This document shows, in pieces, positions 6,868-14,461 of a stretch of DNA of 15,292 nt. Position 1 is the first letter of the stretch. Every line of letters begins with the position of its first letter. Under the pieces are notes generated by a model. The model did no database searches, was not told the origin of the DNA, and was given only the letters and a program-made list of their open reading frames with translations. Source of the DNA: JAJRXK01 sp964593155 (GTDB lineage Bacteria; Krumholzibacteriota; Krumholzibacteriia; JAJRXK01); NCBI GenBank assembly GCA_964593155.1, contig CAZQHE010000103.1:1-15292 (forward strand), written 5' to 3'. A program made the translations under genes and the position numbers.

Positions 6868-7889
6868 GCGACGCAGTCGAACTGATCCGGCGCCTGGCGG
6901 GTGATCGGGGTACACTGGCGGACCTGCGCCAGCGCGCGGCCGCGCGCGGGGTCCGTGTGGTCCTGCCCGAGAGCGAGGACGACCGCACGATCACCGCGGC
7001 GCTGGCGTTGCGTGAGCTGGGCATCGTGCGCCCCTTGCTGCTGGGAGATCCCGCCCTCGTGCGCGAGAAGGTGAGCGCGGCCGGCGCGGATCCGGGGGCG
7101 CTGGAAGTGGTCGATCCGAAGGAGGACGCGCGCCGCGAGAGGGTGGCCGGGCACCTGCTGGAGCGCCGGCGGCACAAGGGCATGACCCCGGAGAAGGCCG
7201 CGGAGATCGCCGTCGACCCGCTGCACTTCGGTGCGGCCCTGGTCGCGATGGACCTCGCCCAGGCCATGGTGGCCGGCGCCGTGAACGCGACCGGGGACGT
7301 AATCCGGGCCGCGCTGTGGAACGTCGGTCTGGCCGAGGGGATCGAGGTGGTCAGTGGCGCCTTCCTGATGCTGCCGCCCGAGGGGCATCCGATCGACCGG
7401 CCGTTGATGTTCGCCGATGCCGCCGTGGTTCCCGAACCGACCGAGGACCAGCTCGTGAGCATCGGCGCGTCGTCGGTGTCCTCGTGGCAGGCATTGTTCG
7501 ACCGCGAACCCGCGGTGGCGTGCCTGTCGTTCTCGACGCGCGGCAGCGCCGACCATCCCGCCGCCGATCGCATGCGGCGCGTGGCCGAACGATTGCGCGA
7601 GCGGGGAATCGAGGCCGACGGCGAGATGCAGCTCGACGCGGCGATCGTGCCCAGCGTCGGCGAGCGCAAGGCACCCGACAGCGGCGTGGCCGGCCACGCC
7701 GACGTCCTGCTGTTCCCCGACCTCGAGGCCGGCAACATCGGTTACAAGCTGGCGGAACGGTTGGGCCGCTTCCACGCCGTGGGTCCCCTGGTGCAGGGGC
7801 TGGCCAAGCCCGTCTTCGACCTGAGCCGTGGGTGCGACGCCGAGGTCATCGTCGACACCGTAGCGATCGCCGCCCTGGGAACGAGGTGA
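6864..7889 (+). CDS. pta: Phosphate acetyltransferase (Pta family)
   Basis: A 341-residue member of the phosphate acetyl/butyryltransferase family, which interconverts acyl-CoA plus phosphate and acyl phosphate plus CoA. VVLPESEDDRT (32-42), the LMFADAAVVPEPTEDQL run (181-197), SFSTRGSA (222-229), and PDLEAGNIGYKLAERLG with GPLVQGLAKPVFDLSRG (285-323) are the conserved blocks. This is the compact form without the long N-terminal regulatory domain of E. coli Pta. The N-terminal ~20 residues look like an add-on helix. The ATG has GGGGAG at 6853-6858. No acetate kinase gene is adjacent, so the acyl-phosphate partner is not visible. Acetyl-CoA is the most likely substrate; a longer acyl group cannot be excluded. 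Confidence 0.9.
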   Translation: MSDAVELIRRLAGDRGTLADLRQRAAARGVRVVLPESEDDRTITAALALRELGIVRPLLLGDPALVREKVSAAGADPGALEVVDPKEDARRERVAGHLLERRRHKGMTPEKAAEIAVDPLHFGAALVAMDLAQAMVAGAVNATGDVIRAALWNVGLAEGIEVVSGAFLMLPPEGHPIDRPLMFADAAVVPEPTEDQLVSIGASSVSSWQALFDREPAVACLSFSTRGSADHPAADRMRRVAERLRERGIEADGEMQLDAAIVPSVGERKAPDSGVAGHADVLLFPDLEAGNIGYKLAERLGRFHAVGPLVQGLAKPVFDLSRGCDAEVIVDTVAIAALGTR

Positions 7890-7891
7890 GC

Positions 7892-9079
7892 ATGGAGATC
7901 CGACCCCGGCGCTGCAGCGCGCGGGCCGGTGCGATCCGGCCGAGTGCGACACTCGAACTGTCCGCGCGGGCCAAGGCCCTGGCCGCGGCCGGCGAGCCGG
8001 TCATCAATCTGAGCGCGGGCGAACCCGATCTGCCCACGCCGGCGCCGGTGGTCGAGGCCGCGCACCGTGCTCTCGACGAGGGTCACTTCGGGTACACGGC
8101 CGCGCCCGGGGTCCCCCCGTTGCGCGCGGCCCTCGCCGAACAGTACTCCGGCCGCCTGGGCGTGGACTTCGCCCCGGAACAGGTCGTGGTGACCAACGGC
8201 GCGAAGCAGGCGCTGTTCAACGCCCTGTCGACCTGCACCGATCCCGGCGATCGCGTGGGCATCCTCGCTCCGTACTGGGTCACCTACGCCGAGATCGCCC
8301 GCGCGCTCGGCTGCGAACCGGTGATGATCGAGTGTCCGGCGTCGCTGCGCTTCCGGCCCGATCCCGACGCGCTGCGCGCGGCCCTGGGCGACGGCCTGCG
8401 GGTGATCATCGTCAACAGTCCGGGCAATCCGACCGGCGCGGCGTACCGGCGCGACGACTTCGTGTCGATCCTCGACGCCGTGGCCGAGACCGACACGCTG
8501 TTGATCAGTGACGAGATCTACGAGGAGATCGTGTTCGTCGAGGGAGGTCACGTCAGCCCGCTGCACGTGCGCCCCGATCTGGCCGACCGCCTCTGCGTGA
8601 TCACCGGCTTCTCCAAGGCCTTCGCCATGACGGGGTGGCGCGTGGGCTTCTCGCTGGCGCCGCTCGACTGGTCGAAGGCCATGGGCGCGCTGCAGGGGCA
8701 CGTGACCAGCAACGTGAACGCCGTGGCCCAGCAGGCGGCCCTTGCGGCGTTGCAGCGGCGCGATCTGGTGGCGCCGATGGTCGAGGTCTTCCACCGGCGC
8801 CGCGAGCTCGTCACCGATCGGATCGCGCGCACACCCGGGCTGTCGGCCATGGAGCCGGAGGGGACCTTCTATTCGTTCATGGACGTCGGCGAGTTGTTGG
8901 GAAACTCGGGGTACGCCCCCGACGTCGACGCGCTCTGTGCGCGACTGCTCGACGAGCACAAGGTGGTGGTGGTGCCGGGCACCGCCTTCGGCAACGACCA
9001 CCACGCGCGCCTCTCCTTCGCCGCCTCCGACGACGACCTGGATCGGGCCTTCGAGCGCCTGCAGGCCGCCTTCTCCTGA
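7892..9079 (+). CDS. Class I PLP-dependent aminotransferase, aspartate aminotransferase-like
   Basis: A 395-residue fold-type I aminotransferase, close in length to the subgroup 1b aspartate aminotransferases. It has NLSAGEPDLPTP (39-50), NSPGNPTG (175-182), the PLP-phenol-binding SDEIY (206-210), the Schiff-base lysine Lys242 in GFSKAFAMTGWRVGF, and a C-terminal Arg373 in ARLSFA that would bind the substrate alpha-carboxylate. The most probable reaction is aspartate plus 2-oxoglutarate to oxaloacetate plus glutamate. Aromatic or prephenate substrates are possible for this subgroup, and chorismate-pathway genes lie upstream. The ATG at 7892 is two bases after the pta stop, with GAGGTGAG overlapping that stop. 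Confidence 0.9.
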   Translation: MEIRPRRCSARAGAIRPSATLELSARAKALAAAGEPVINLSAGEPDLPTPAPVVEAAHRALDEGHFGYTAAPGVPPLRAALAEQYSGRLGVDFAPEQVVVTNGAKQALFNALSTCTDPGDRVGILAPYWVTYAEIARALGCEPVMIECPASLRFRPDPDALRAALGDGLRVIIVNSPGNPTGAAYRRDDFVSILDAVAETDTLLISDEIYEEIVFVEGGHVSPLHVRPDLADRLCVITGFSKAFAMTGWRVGFSLAPLDWSKAMGALQGHVTSNVNAVAQQAALAALQRRDLVAPMVEVFHRRRELVTDRIARTPGLSAMEPEGTFYSFMDVGELLGNSGYAPDVDALCARLLDEHKVVVVPGTAFGNDHHARLSFAASDDDLDRAFERLQAAFS

Positions 9080-9100
9080 CTCGAGGCGAGGAAATCGTTC

Positions 9101-10366
9101 GTGGCGGGGCTGACCCTGGTCGAGAAGATCGTGTCGGAGACGCTCGGCCGTCGGACCACGGCGGGCGACGTCGTCGTCGTGCCCGTGGATCGCGTGCTGT
9201 TGCAGGACGCGGCCGCCTCGCGCGTGATCGAGCGCTACGACCGCCTCGAGCGGACCGCGGCCACGATGGCCGACCGCTCGGTGCTGTACTTCGACCACGG
9301 AGATCCTCCGCCCACGGCGGCCGTGGCCGCGCACCACGCCATGCTGCGCACGCGGGCGGCGGAGCTCGGGATCACCACCACCGCACTGGGCGAGGGAATC
9401 AGCCACCAGGTGCTGGCCGAGCGCTGGGCGCGGCCGGGTGAGATCGTGGTCGGTGCCGACAGCCACACGTGCACCGCGGGCGCGTTGGGCGCGCTCGCCC
9501 TGGGCATGGGCAGCACCGACGTGGCGGTGGCCCTGGCGCTGGGCGAGGCCTGGGTGGTGGTGCCGCCGGCCGTGTCGATCGAGCTGGTGGGACGCCTCGT
9601 CCCCGGCGTGTCGACCAAGGATCTCATGCTACGTTTGATCGGGCACCTGGGTGCGTCCGGCGCCGACTACACGAGCCTGGAGTTCCAGGGCGAGGGCCTG
9701 CAGTCGCTGGGCATGGACGACCGCTTCGTGCTCGCGAACCTCGCGGCCGAGGTCGGGGCGAAGTGTGGTCTGGTGGAGACCGACGAGACGGTACGGACCT
9801 TCCTCGAGGACCACGCCCGCGTCGAAGACCACCGCGAACTCCGGGCCGACGACGATGCCGACTACGACCGGCACCTGAAACTCGACCTGTCCCGGCAGGA
9901 ACCGATCGTCGCCCGTCCCGGACGTCACGACGACGTGGTGGCCGTGGGCGACGCTCCGCGGGAGCGCGTCGACCAGGTCGTCATCGGTAGCTGCACCAAC
10001 GGCCGCGTGACCGACTTCGAGGCCGCCGCCGCCGTGCTCGACGGACACCACGTCGATCCGCGCACCACCTTGTTGATCGCACCGGCGAGTCGGCGCGTGG
10101 TGGATCAACTGCGCGCCTCGGGCACGCTCGACACCCTGGTGGCCGCCGGCGGGGTCGTGCTGCCGCCCGGCTGCGGCCCCTGCGTGGGGATCCATCAGGG
10201 CGTACTCGGTCCGGGGCAGGTCTGCGTGGCCACGCAGAGCCGGAACTTTCCCGGCCGCATGGGCGACCCCAGCGCGCGGATCTACCTGTCGAGTCCGGCC
10301 ACGGCCGCGGCCACCGCGATCCGCGGCGTGATCACCGATCCCCGGGGGTTCGTCCGTGGCGCATGA
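9101..10366 (+). CDS. Aconitase-superfamily hydro-lyase large subunit (LeuC / homoaconitase type)
   Basis: A 421-residue protein with the size and motifs of the prokaryotic LeuC/homoaconitase large subunit, a [4Fe-4S] enzyme that moves a hydroxyl group between carbons of 2- or 3-substituted malates. GADSHTCTAGALGAL (118-132), GSCTNGR (296-302, Cys298) and PPGCGPCVG (355-363, Cys358 and Cys361) supply the three cluster cysteines. RNFPGRMGDP (381-390) and the ITDPR end are typical. The GTG start at 9101 has GAGGA at 9088-9092. The small subunit overlaps by 11 bases. It could serve leucine synthesis (3-isopropylmalate dehydratase), but leuA and leuB are not adjacent, and homoaconitase, citramalate or dimethylmalate substrates cannot be separated by eye. 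Confidence 0.87.
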   Translation: MAGLTLVEKIVSETLGRRTTAGDVVVVPVDRVLLQDAAASRVIERYDRLERTAATMADRSVLYFDHGDPPPTAAVAAHHAMLRTRAAELGITTTALGEGISHQVLAERWARPGEIVVGADSHTCTAGALGALALGMGSTDVAVALALGEAWVVVPPAVSIELVGRLVPGVSTKDLMLRLIGHLGASGADYTSLEFQGEGLQSLGMDDRFVLANLAAEVGAKCGLVETDETVRTFLEDHARVEDHRELRADDDADYDRHLKLDLSRQEPIVARPGRHDDVVAVGDAPRERVDQVVIGSCTNGRVTDFEAAAAVLDGHHVDPRTTLLIAPASRRVVDQLRASGTLDTLVAAGGVVLPPGCGPCVGIHQGVLGPGQVCVATQSRNFPGRMGDPSARIYLSSPATAAATAIRGVITDPRGFVRGA

Positions 10367-10862
10367 ACTGCAGGGACGGGTCTGGCTGCTGCCCGACCAC
10401 GTCGAGACCAGCCAGATCCTGCCGTACAAGGCCTTCGGCGAACCCGATCCGGAGCAGTTGCGGCGGGAGTGCCTGTCGACCGTCATCCCTGGCTTCGGCG
10501 AACGACTGCAGGGCGGCGACATCCTGTGGGCGGGCGAGGGCTTCGGTCACGGCAGCAGTCGCGAGGACGCCGCCCGTGCGCTCAAGACCCTGGGCGTGCG
10601 GTTGGTGCTGGCGCAGGGTTTCGCACGCATCTTCTATCGCAATGCCATCAACATCGGGTTGCCCGTGGCCGTGGGCGACCCCGGCCCGACCCGCGACGGC
10701 GACGAGTTGCAGGTGAACCTGGTCACCGGCGAGGTCACCAATCTCACGCGGCCGGCCCGCCTGCGGGTCCGTCCGGTCCCCGCCGCGATCCGCCCGATCC
10801 TGAGCGAGGGTGGATTGCTCGCCTACGTCCAGAAGTCCGGACGCCTCTCGTCCGGGAGCTGA
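10356..10862 (+). CDS. Aconitase-superfamily hydro-lyase small subunit (LeuD type, divergent)
   Basis: A 168-residue swivelling domain that would complete the active site of the preceding large subunit. The family core is clear: GDILWAGEGFGHGSSREDAARALKTLGV near residues 54-81, then QGFARIFYRNAINIGLPV (about 87-104) and EGGLLAYV near the end. Two places differ from standard LeuD. The GCGSSREHA motif reads GHGSSREDA, and the segment after the DxxTDxIIP-like start reads ETSQILPYKAFGEP, where most LeuD proteins have R-Y-L next to the substrate-specificity loop. The catalytic GSSRE is intact, so it is probably active but perhaps on another substrate. The GTG at 10356 overlaps the large subunit by 11 bases. 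Confidence 0.85.
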   Translation: MAHELQGRVWLLPDHVETSQILPYKAFGEPDPEQLRRECLSTVIPGFGERLQGGDILWAGEGFGHGSSREDAARALKTLGVRLVLAQGFARIFYRNAINIGLPVAVGDPGPTRDGDELQVNLVTGEVTNLTRPARLRVRPVPAAIRPILSEGGLLAYVQKSGRLSSGS

Positions 10863-10865
10863 GCC

Positions 10866-11927
<1,062 letters not shown>

Positions 11928-11981
11928 TCCGAGCTTCCGCGACGCCTCCGTGCCCACGCCTCCCGGAGTGGAGCACCGTCG

Positions 11982-13013
11982 ATGGACCCGACGCTGTGGC
12001 TCTGTCATCTGGTCCTCGACCGGCCCGCGCGCGTGCGATGGGTCGGAGATTTCCTCGAGAAGGGCGTGGTGCCGCCCGAACTCGTCGCCCGGGTTCGCCC
12101 GTACCGCGACGCCGTGCGTCGACGGATCGAGGACTGGGCGCGCCTCGCGGCGCCGCACCGTATCCGTTGGATCACGCCCCTCGACCGCGAGTACCCCCGG
12201 GCGGCCCTCGGGCGTCTGCACGACCCGCCGGGCGTGCTGTTCGTCCGCGGGCGGCTCGATCTGCTCGGGCGGGCACCGGCGGTCGGCGTGGTGGGAGCCC
12301 GTCGCGGCACCGCCCGCGGTCGCCGCGTGTCCCGCCGCATGGGAGCCGACCTGGCCCGTGCGGAGGTGGTGGTGGTGAGCGGCCTGGCGCTCGGTATCGA
12401 CGCGTCGGCCCACGAGGGCTGCGTCGACGCCGAGGGCGAGGGCATCGGGGTGCTGGCCGGCGGGCTCGACCGGGTGACACCGCCGAGCAACGCGGACCTC
12501 GGCCGACGTCTGCTGCGGCGGGGTCTGCTGGTCTCGGAGCAGCCGCCCGGCAGCCAACCGCGCAAGCACGACTTCGTGGCCCGCAACCGGATCATCGCCG
12601 GGCTGGTCGACGCTCTGGTGGTGGTGGAGGCCGCGGCCCGGAGCGGAGCGCTGAGCACGCTCGAGTTCGCGGCCCAGGTCGGAGCACACGCGATGGTCGT
12701 GCCCGGTCCGGTGGACTGTCCGCACGCCCAGGGCACGCTGGCCGCTCTGCACGACGGTTCGATTCCGGTTCGCCACGCCCGCGACGTGCTCGACATGCTG
12801 GGCCTCATCACAGACGCCTGCGAATCCGGCCCCCTGGGGCTCGGCGACGTTCCCGAGTCGGCGGCCGAGATCGCCCGACGAACGGGCCTGTCGACGGCCG
12901 CGGTCTCGGCCGCGCTGGGCGAGGCCGAGATGCTCGGACAGGTGCAACGGGTGGGGGCCGGCCGCTGGGTCGCCGGCGCTTCGGGCTTGCCGCCCGCGGC
13001 CGGGCGGTCCTAA
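11982..13013 (+). CDS. dprA: DNA-processing protein DprA
   Basis: A 343-residue protein that binds incoming single-stranded DNA during natural transformation and loads RecA. A short N-terminal helical region is followed by the Rossmann-like DprA core (about 65-270) with VGARRGTARG (104-113), SGLALGIDASAH (133-144), VLAGGLDRVTPPSN (157-170), SEQPPG (185-190), the RNRIIAGL signature (201-208) and SGALSTLEFA (221-230). A C-terminal winged-helix domain (about 289-332, AEIARRTGLSTAAVSAALGEAEMLGQVQRV) is present, as in many but not all DprA proteins. The ATG at 11982 has GGAG at 11970-11973. Type IV pilus genes lie in the same window, which is consistent with natural competence, though dprA is also kept in non-competent species. 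Confidence 0.94.
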   Translation: MDPTLWLCHLVLDRPARVRWVGDFLEKGVVPPELVARVRPYRDAVRRRIEDWARLAAPHRIRWITPLDREYPRAALGRLHDPPGVLFVRGRLDLLGRAPAVGVVGARRGTARGRRVSRRMGADLARAEVVVVSGLALGIDASAHEGCVDAEGEGIGVLAGGLDRVTPPSNADLGRRLLRRGLLVSEQPPGSQPRKHDFVARNRIIAGLVDALVVVEAAARSGALSTLEFAAQVGAHAMVVPGPVDCPHAQGTLAALHDGSIPVRHARDVLDMLGLITDACESGPLGLGDVPESAAEIARRTGLSTAAVSAALGEAEMLGQVQRVGAGRWVAGASGLPPAAGRS

Positions 13014-13025
13014 CGTGCCCCGCCG

Positions 13026-13045
13026 GCGCGTCGGTCGTGACGCGC
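13026..13045 (+). other. Short hairpin between dprA and the acyltransferase gene
   Basis: GCGCGTC (13026-13032) and GACGCGC (13039-13045) form a perfect 7-bp stem with a 6-base loop, 12 bases after the dprA stop. No T-run follows. It could attenuate or trim the transcript, or be chance in GC-rich DNA. Confidence 0.25.
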
Positions 13046-13050
13046 GGTCC

Positions 13051-13055
13051 GGAGG
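13051..13055 (+). promoter_or_regulatory. Ribosome binding site deciding the acyltransferase start
   Basis: GGAGG lies 11 bases before the GTG at 13067. The frame stays open far upstream, so this site is the main reason to place the start here. An in-frame GTG at 13037 lies before the site and would not use it. Confidence 0.55.
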
Positions 13056-13066
13056 ACGGAGTCGTC

Positions 13067-14020
13067 GTGGCCCAGCGCCCCACCTTCAAGCACCGACTGG
13101 AATTCGCCGGTCTGGGTCTGGTCTTCCTCATGGGACGGACCCTGCCGCGACGGTTCTTCGTGCGCCTGGGGGCGGCGCTCGGGCGCTTCGTGCACGACGG
13201 ACTGAAGATCCGTCGCGAGGTCACGCGCGACAACCTGCGCCACGCGCTCCCGAACCTTCCCGAGGACGAGATCGCCGCCCTCGCCCGCCGTAGCTACGGT
13301 CAGCTCGGCGGTTCGCTGTTGGAGTTCGCGAGTCTGCCGGGCATGGACCACGACGAGCTGATCCGTTGCGTTCGCTTCGAGAACCTCGAGGCCATCGACC
13401 GCGTGCGGGCCCGCGGGCAGGGCGCCATGCTGGTCACCGCGCACTTCGGAAGCTGGGAACTGTTCGGGGCGTCCTTCGTGGCTCGCGGATACCCGACGAC
13501 CTTCTTCGTGAAGCGGCAGAAGAACCCGCTGGTGGCCGACCTGCAGGACGACATCCGTCGCAAGGCGGGCATCGAGATCGTCACCGAGGGGCCCGCGGTG
13601 GCCAAGGGCGTTCTGCGCGCGCTGCGCAACGGCCACCTGGTGGGAATCCTGCCCGACCAGGATGCCCGTCGTCACGGTGTGTGGGTGGAGTTCCTGGGCC
13701 GGCCCGCGTCGACCTTCAAGGGCCCGGCCTTCTTCGCCTACCGGGCGGGGGTGCCGATCATTCCCGCCTACGTGCGGCGCGAGCCGAACGGCGACCACGT
13801 GGGCGTGATCCTCGATCCGATCGAGCCCGACCTCTCGCGCGACCCGGACGAAGAGGTCTTCCGGCTCACGCAGGCCTACACCGATCTGATGACGGCGTGG
13901 ATCCTGCGCCATCCCGAGCACTACTTCTGGGTCCACCGCCGCTTCAAGAGCACGCCGCCGGATCCCGTGCCGTACCTCGGGGAGTACCGGCGCGATCACC
14001 CCTCGCCCTGGCCGGGCTGA
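13067..14020 (+). CDS. LpxL/HtrB-family lysophospholipid (lipid A) acyltransferase
   Basis: A 317-residue inner-membrane acyltransferase, slightly longer than typical LpxL. A hydrophobic stretch at about 12-24 anchors the N-terminus. The catalytic HX4E motif is HFGSWE (His126, Glu131) in MLVTAHFGSWELFG. FVKRQKNPLV follows, then LPDQDARRHGVWVEFLGRPASTFKGPAFFAYRAGVPIIPAYVRRE, the substrate-side block of the family, and a C-terminal HPEHYFWVHRRFK block (W-x-H-R-R-F/W-K). Family members add secondary acyl chains to lipid A or acylate other lipids. Which chain is transferred cannot be read here. The heptose kinase nearby supports lipopolysaccharide synthesis. The last 25 bases overlap the minus-strand DUF3467 gene. 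Confidence 0.88.
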   Translation: MAQRPTFKHRLEFAGLGLVFLMGRTLPRRFFVRLGAALGRFVHDGLKIRREVTRDNLRHALPNLPEDEIAALARRSYGQLGGSLLEFASLPGMDHDELIRCVRFENLEAIDRVRARGQGAMLVTAHFGSWELFGASFVARGYPTTFFVKRQKNPLVADLQDDIRRKAGIEIVTEGPAVAKGVLRALRNGHLVGILPDQDARRHGVWVEFLGRPASTFKGPAFFAYRAGVPIIPAYVRREPNGDHVGVILDPIEPDLSRDPDEEVFRLTQAYTDLMTAWILRHPEHYFWVHRRFKSTPPDPVPYLGEYRRDHPSPWPG

Positions 14021-14322
14021 GAGGGCTGTCCGGGCTGGAAGCCGATCGGCTGGTTGACCGGCGCGGTGTCGATCTCGCCGTGCTGCGACTCGTAGCGCTT
14101 GACGTTGTCCTCGAGCAGGCGGAGCACGGCCTTCGCCGCGCGCGGGGTCAGGATGATGCGGCTGTGCACCTTCGCGCGCGGGGCGCCGGGCATGATCCGG
14201 GCGAAATCCACGATGAACTCGGCGGCGCTCTGGTGGAGGAAGGCCACGTTGGCGTAGATGCCGTCGGCGTCCTTGGGATCGATGTCGATCTGGATCTGCT
14301 GGGGATTCTGCTGCTGGGCCAC
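13996..14322 (-). CDS. DUF3467 domain protein of unknown function
   Basis: A 108-residue protein read leftwards from GTG at 14322, with GGAGG at 14332-14328 and five bases between. A Gln-rich start (VAQQQNPQQIQIDID) leads into the DUF3467 pattern: G-IYANVAFLHQSAAEFIVDFARIMPGAPRAKVHSRIILTPRAAKAVLRLLEDNVKRYE (about 21-78). The tail is Pro/Gln/Gly-rich (QPGQPSQPGQGEG). It has no membrane segment, signal peptide or catalytic motif; residues 10-80 look like a small alpha/beta domain. Function is unknown. It is a single gene between two envelope-lipid genes, convergent with the first and divergent from the second. Its last 25 bases overlap the acyltransferase 3' end. Confidence 0.82.
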   Translation of the reverse strand: MAQQQNPQQIQIDIDPKDADGIYANVAFLHQSAAEFIVDFARIMPGAPRAKVHSRIILTPRAAKAVLRLLEDNVKRYESQHGEIDTAPVNQPIGFQPGQPSQPGQGEG

Positions 14323-14327
14323 GTCGA

Positions 14328-14332
14328 CCTCC
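14328..14332 (-). promoter_or_regulatory. Ribosome binding site of the DUF3467 gene
   Basis: GGAGG on the minus strand, five bases before the GTG at 14322. The frame stays open upstream as far as 14691, inside the divergent kinase gene, so this site sets the start. Confidence 0.7.
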
Positions 14333-14363
14333 GGGAAAGGGGCAAGCGCACGCGAAGAGGTGC

Positions 14364-14392
14364 AGGCTAGCACGCAGGGCCTCGATTGACAC
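14364..14392 (-). promoter_or_regulatory. Possible promoter of the DUF3467 gene
   Basis: On the minus strand, GTGTCA (14392-14387) and TAGCCT (14369-14364) are 17 bases apart, matching the sigma-70 consensus at 4/6 and 3/6. Transcription would start near 14357, giving a leader of about 35 bases that includes the GGAGG. Its -35 box overlaps that of the opposite promoter. Confidence 0.35.
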
Positions 14393-14414
14393 CTCCGGGC
14401 CCCGAACCTAAGCT
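14386..14414 (+). promoter_or_regulatory. Sigma-70-type promoter for rfaE1
   Basis: A perfect -35 box TTGACA (14386-14391) and TAAGCT (14409-14414) with an ideal 17-base spacer. Transcription would start near 14421, about 40 bases before the proposed start codon. This is the best promoter match in the window. Confidence 0.6.
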
Positions 14415-14448
14415 CCCCGACCGTTCCCACCGAAGTGTTCCGGCGACC

Positions 14449-14452
14449 GGAG
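14449..14452 (+). promoter_or_regulatory. Ribosome binding site proposed for rfaE1
   Basis: GGAG lies 9 bases before the TTG at 14462. It favours this TTG over the in-frame GTG at 14435, which has no clear site, and the GTG at 14525, which would cut into the first beta strand. Confidence 0.45.
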
Positions 14453-14461
14453 TCCACCGAC

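Noticed and set aside
6911..6916. TACACT, a -10-like hexamer near the start of pta.
   Set aside because: No -35-like sequence lies 16-18 bases upstream, and it falls within the first codons of pta.
14012..14037. Direct repeat of CCGGGCTG (14012-14019 and 14030-14037).
   Set aside because: It encodes the repeated Q-P-G of the DUF3467 tail; two short copies are not enough to call a repeat element.
14040..14051. Perfect 12-base palindrome AGCCGATCGGCT.
   Set aside because: It lies inside the DUF3467 coding sequence, has no loop or T-run, and palindromes of this size occur by chance in GC-rich DNA.
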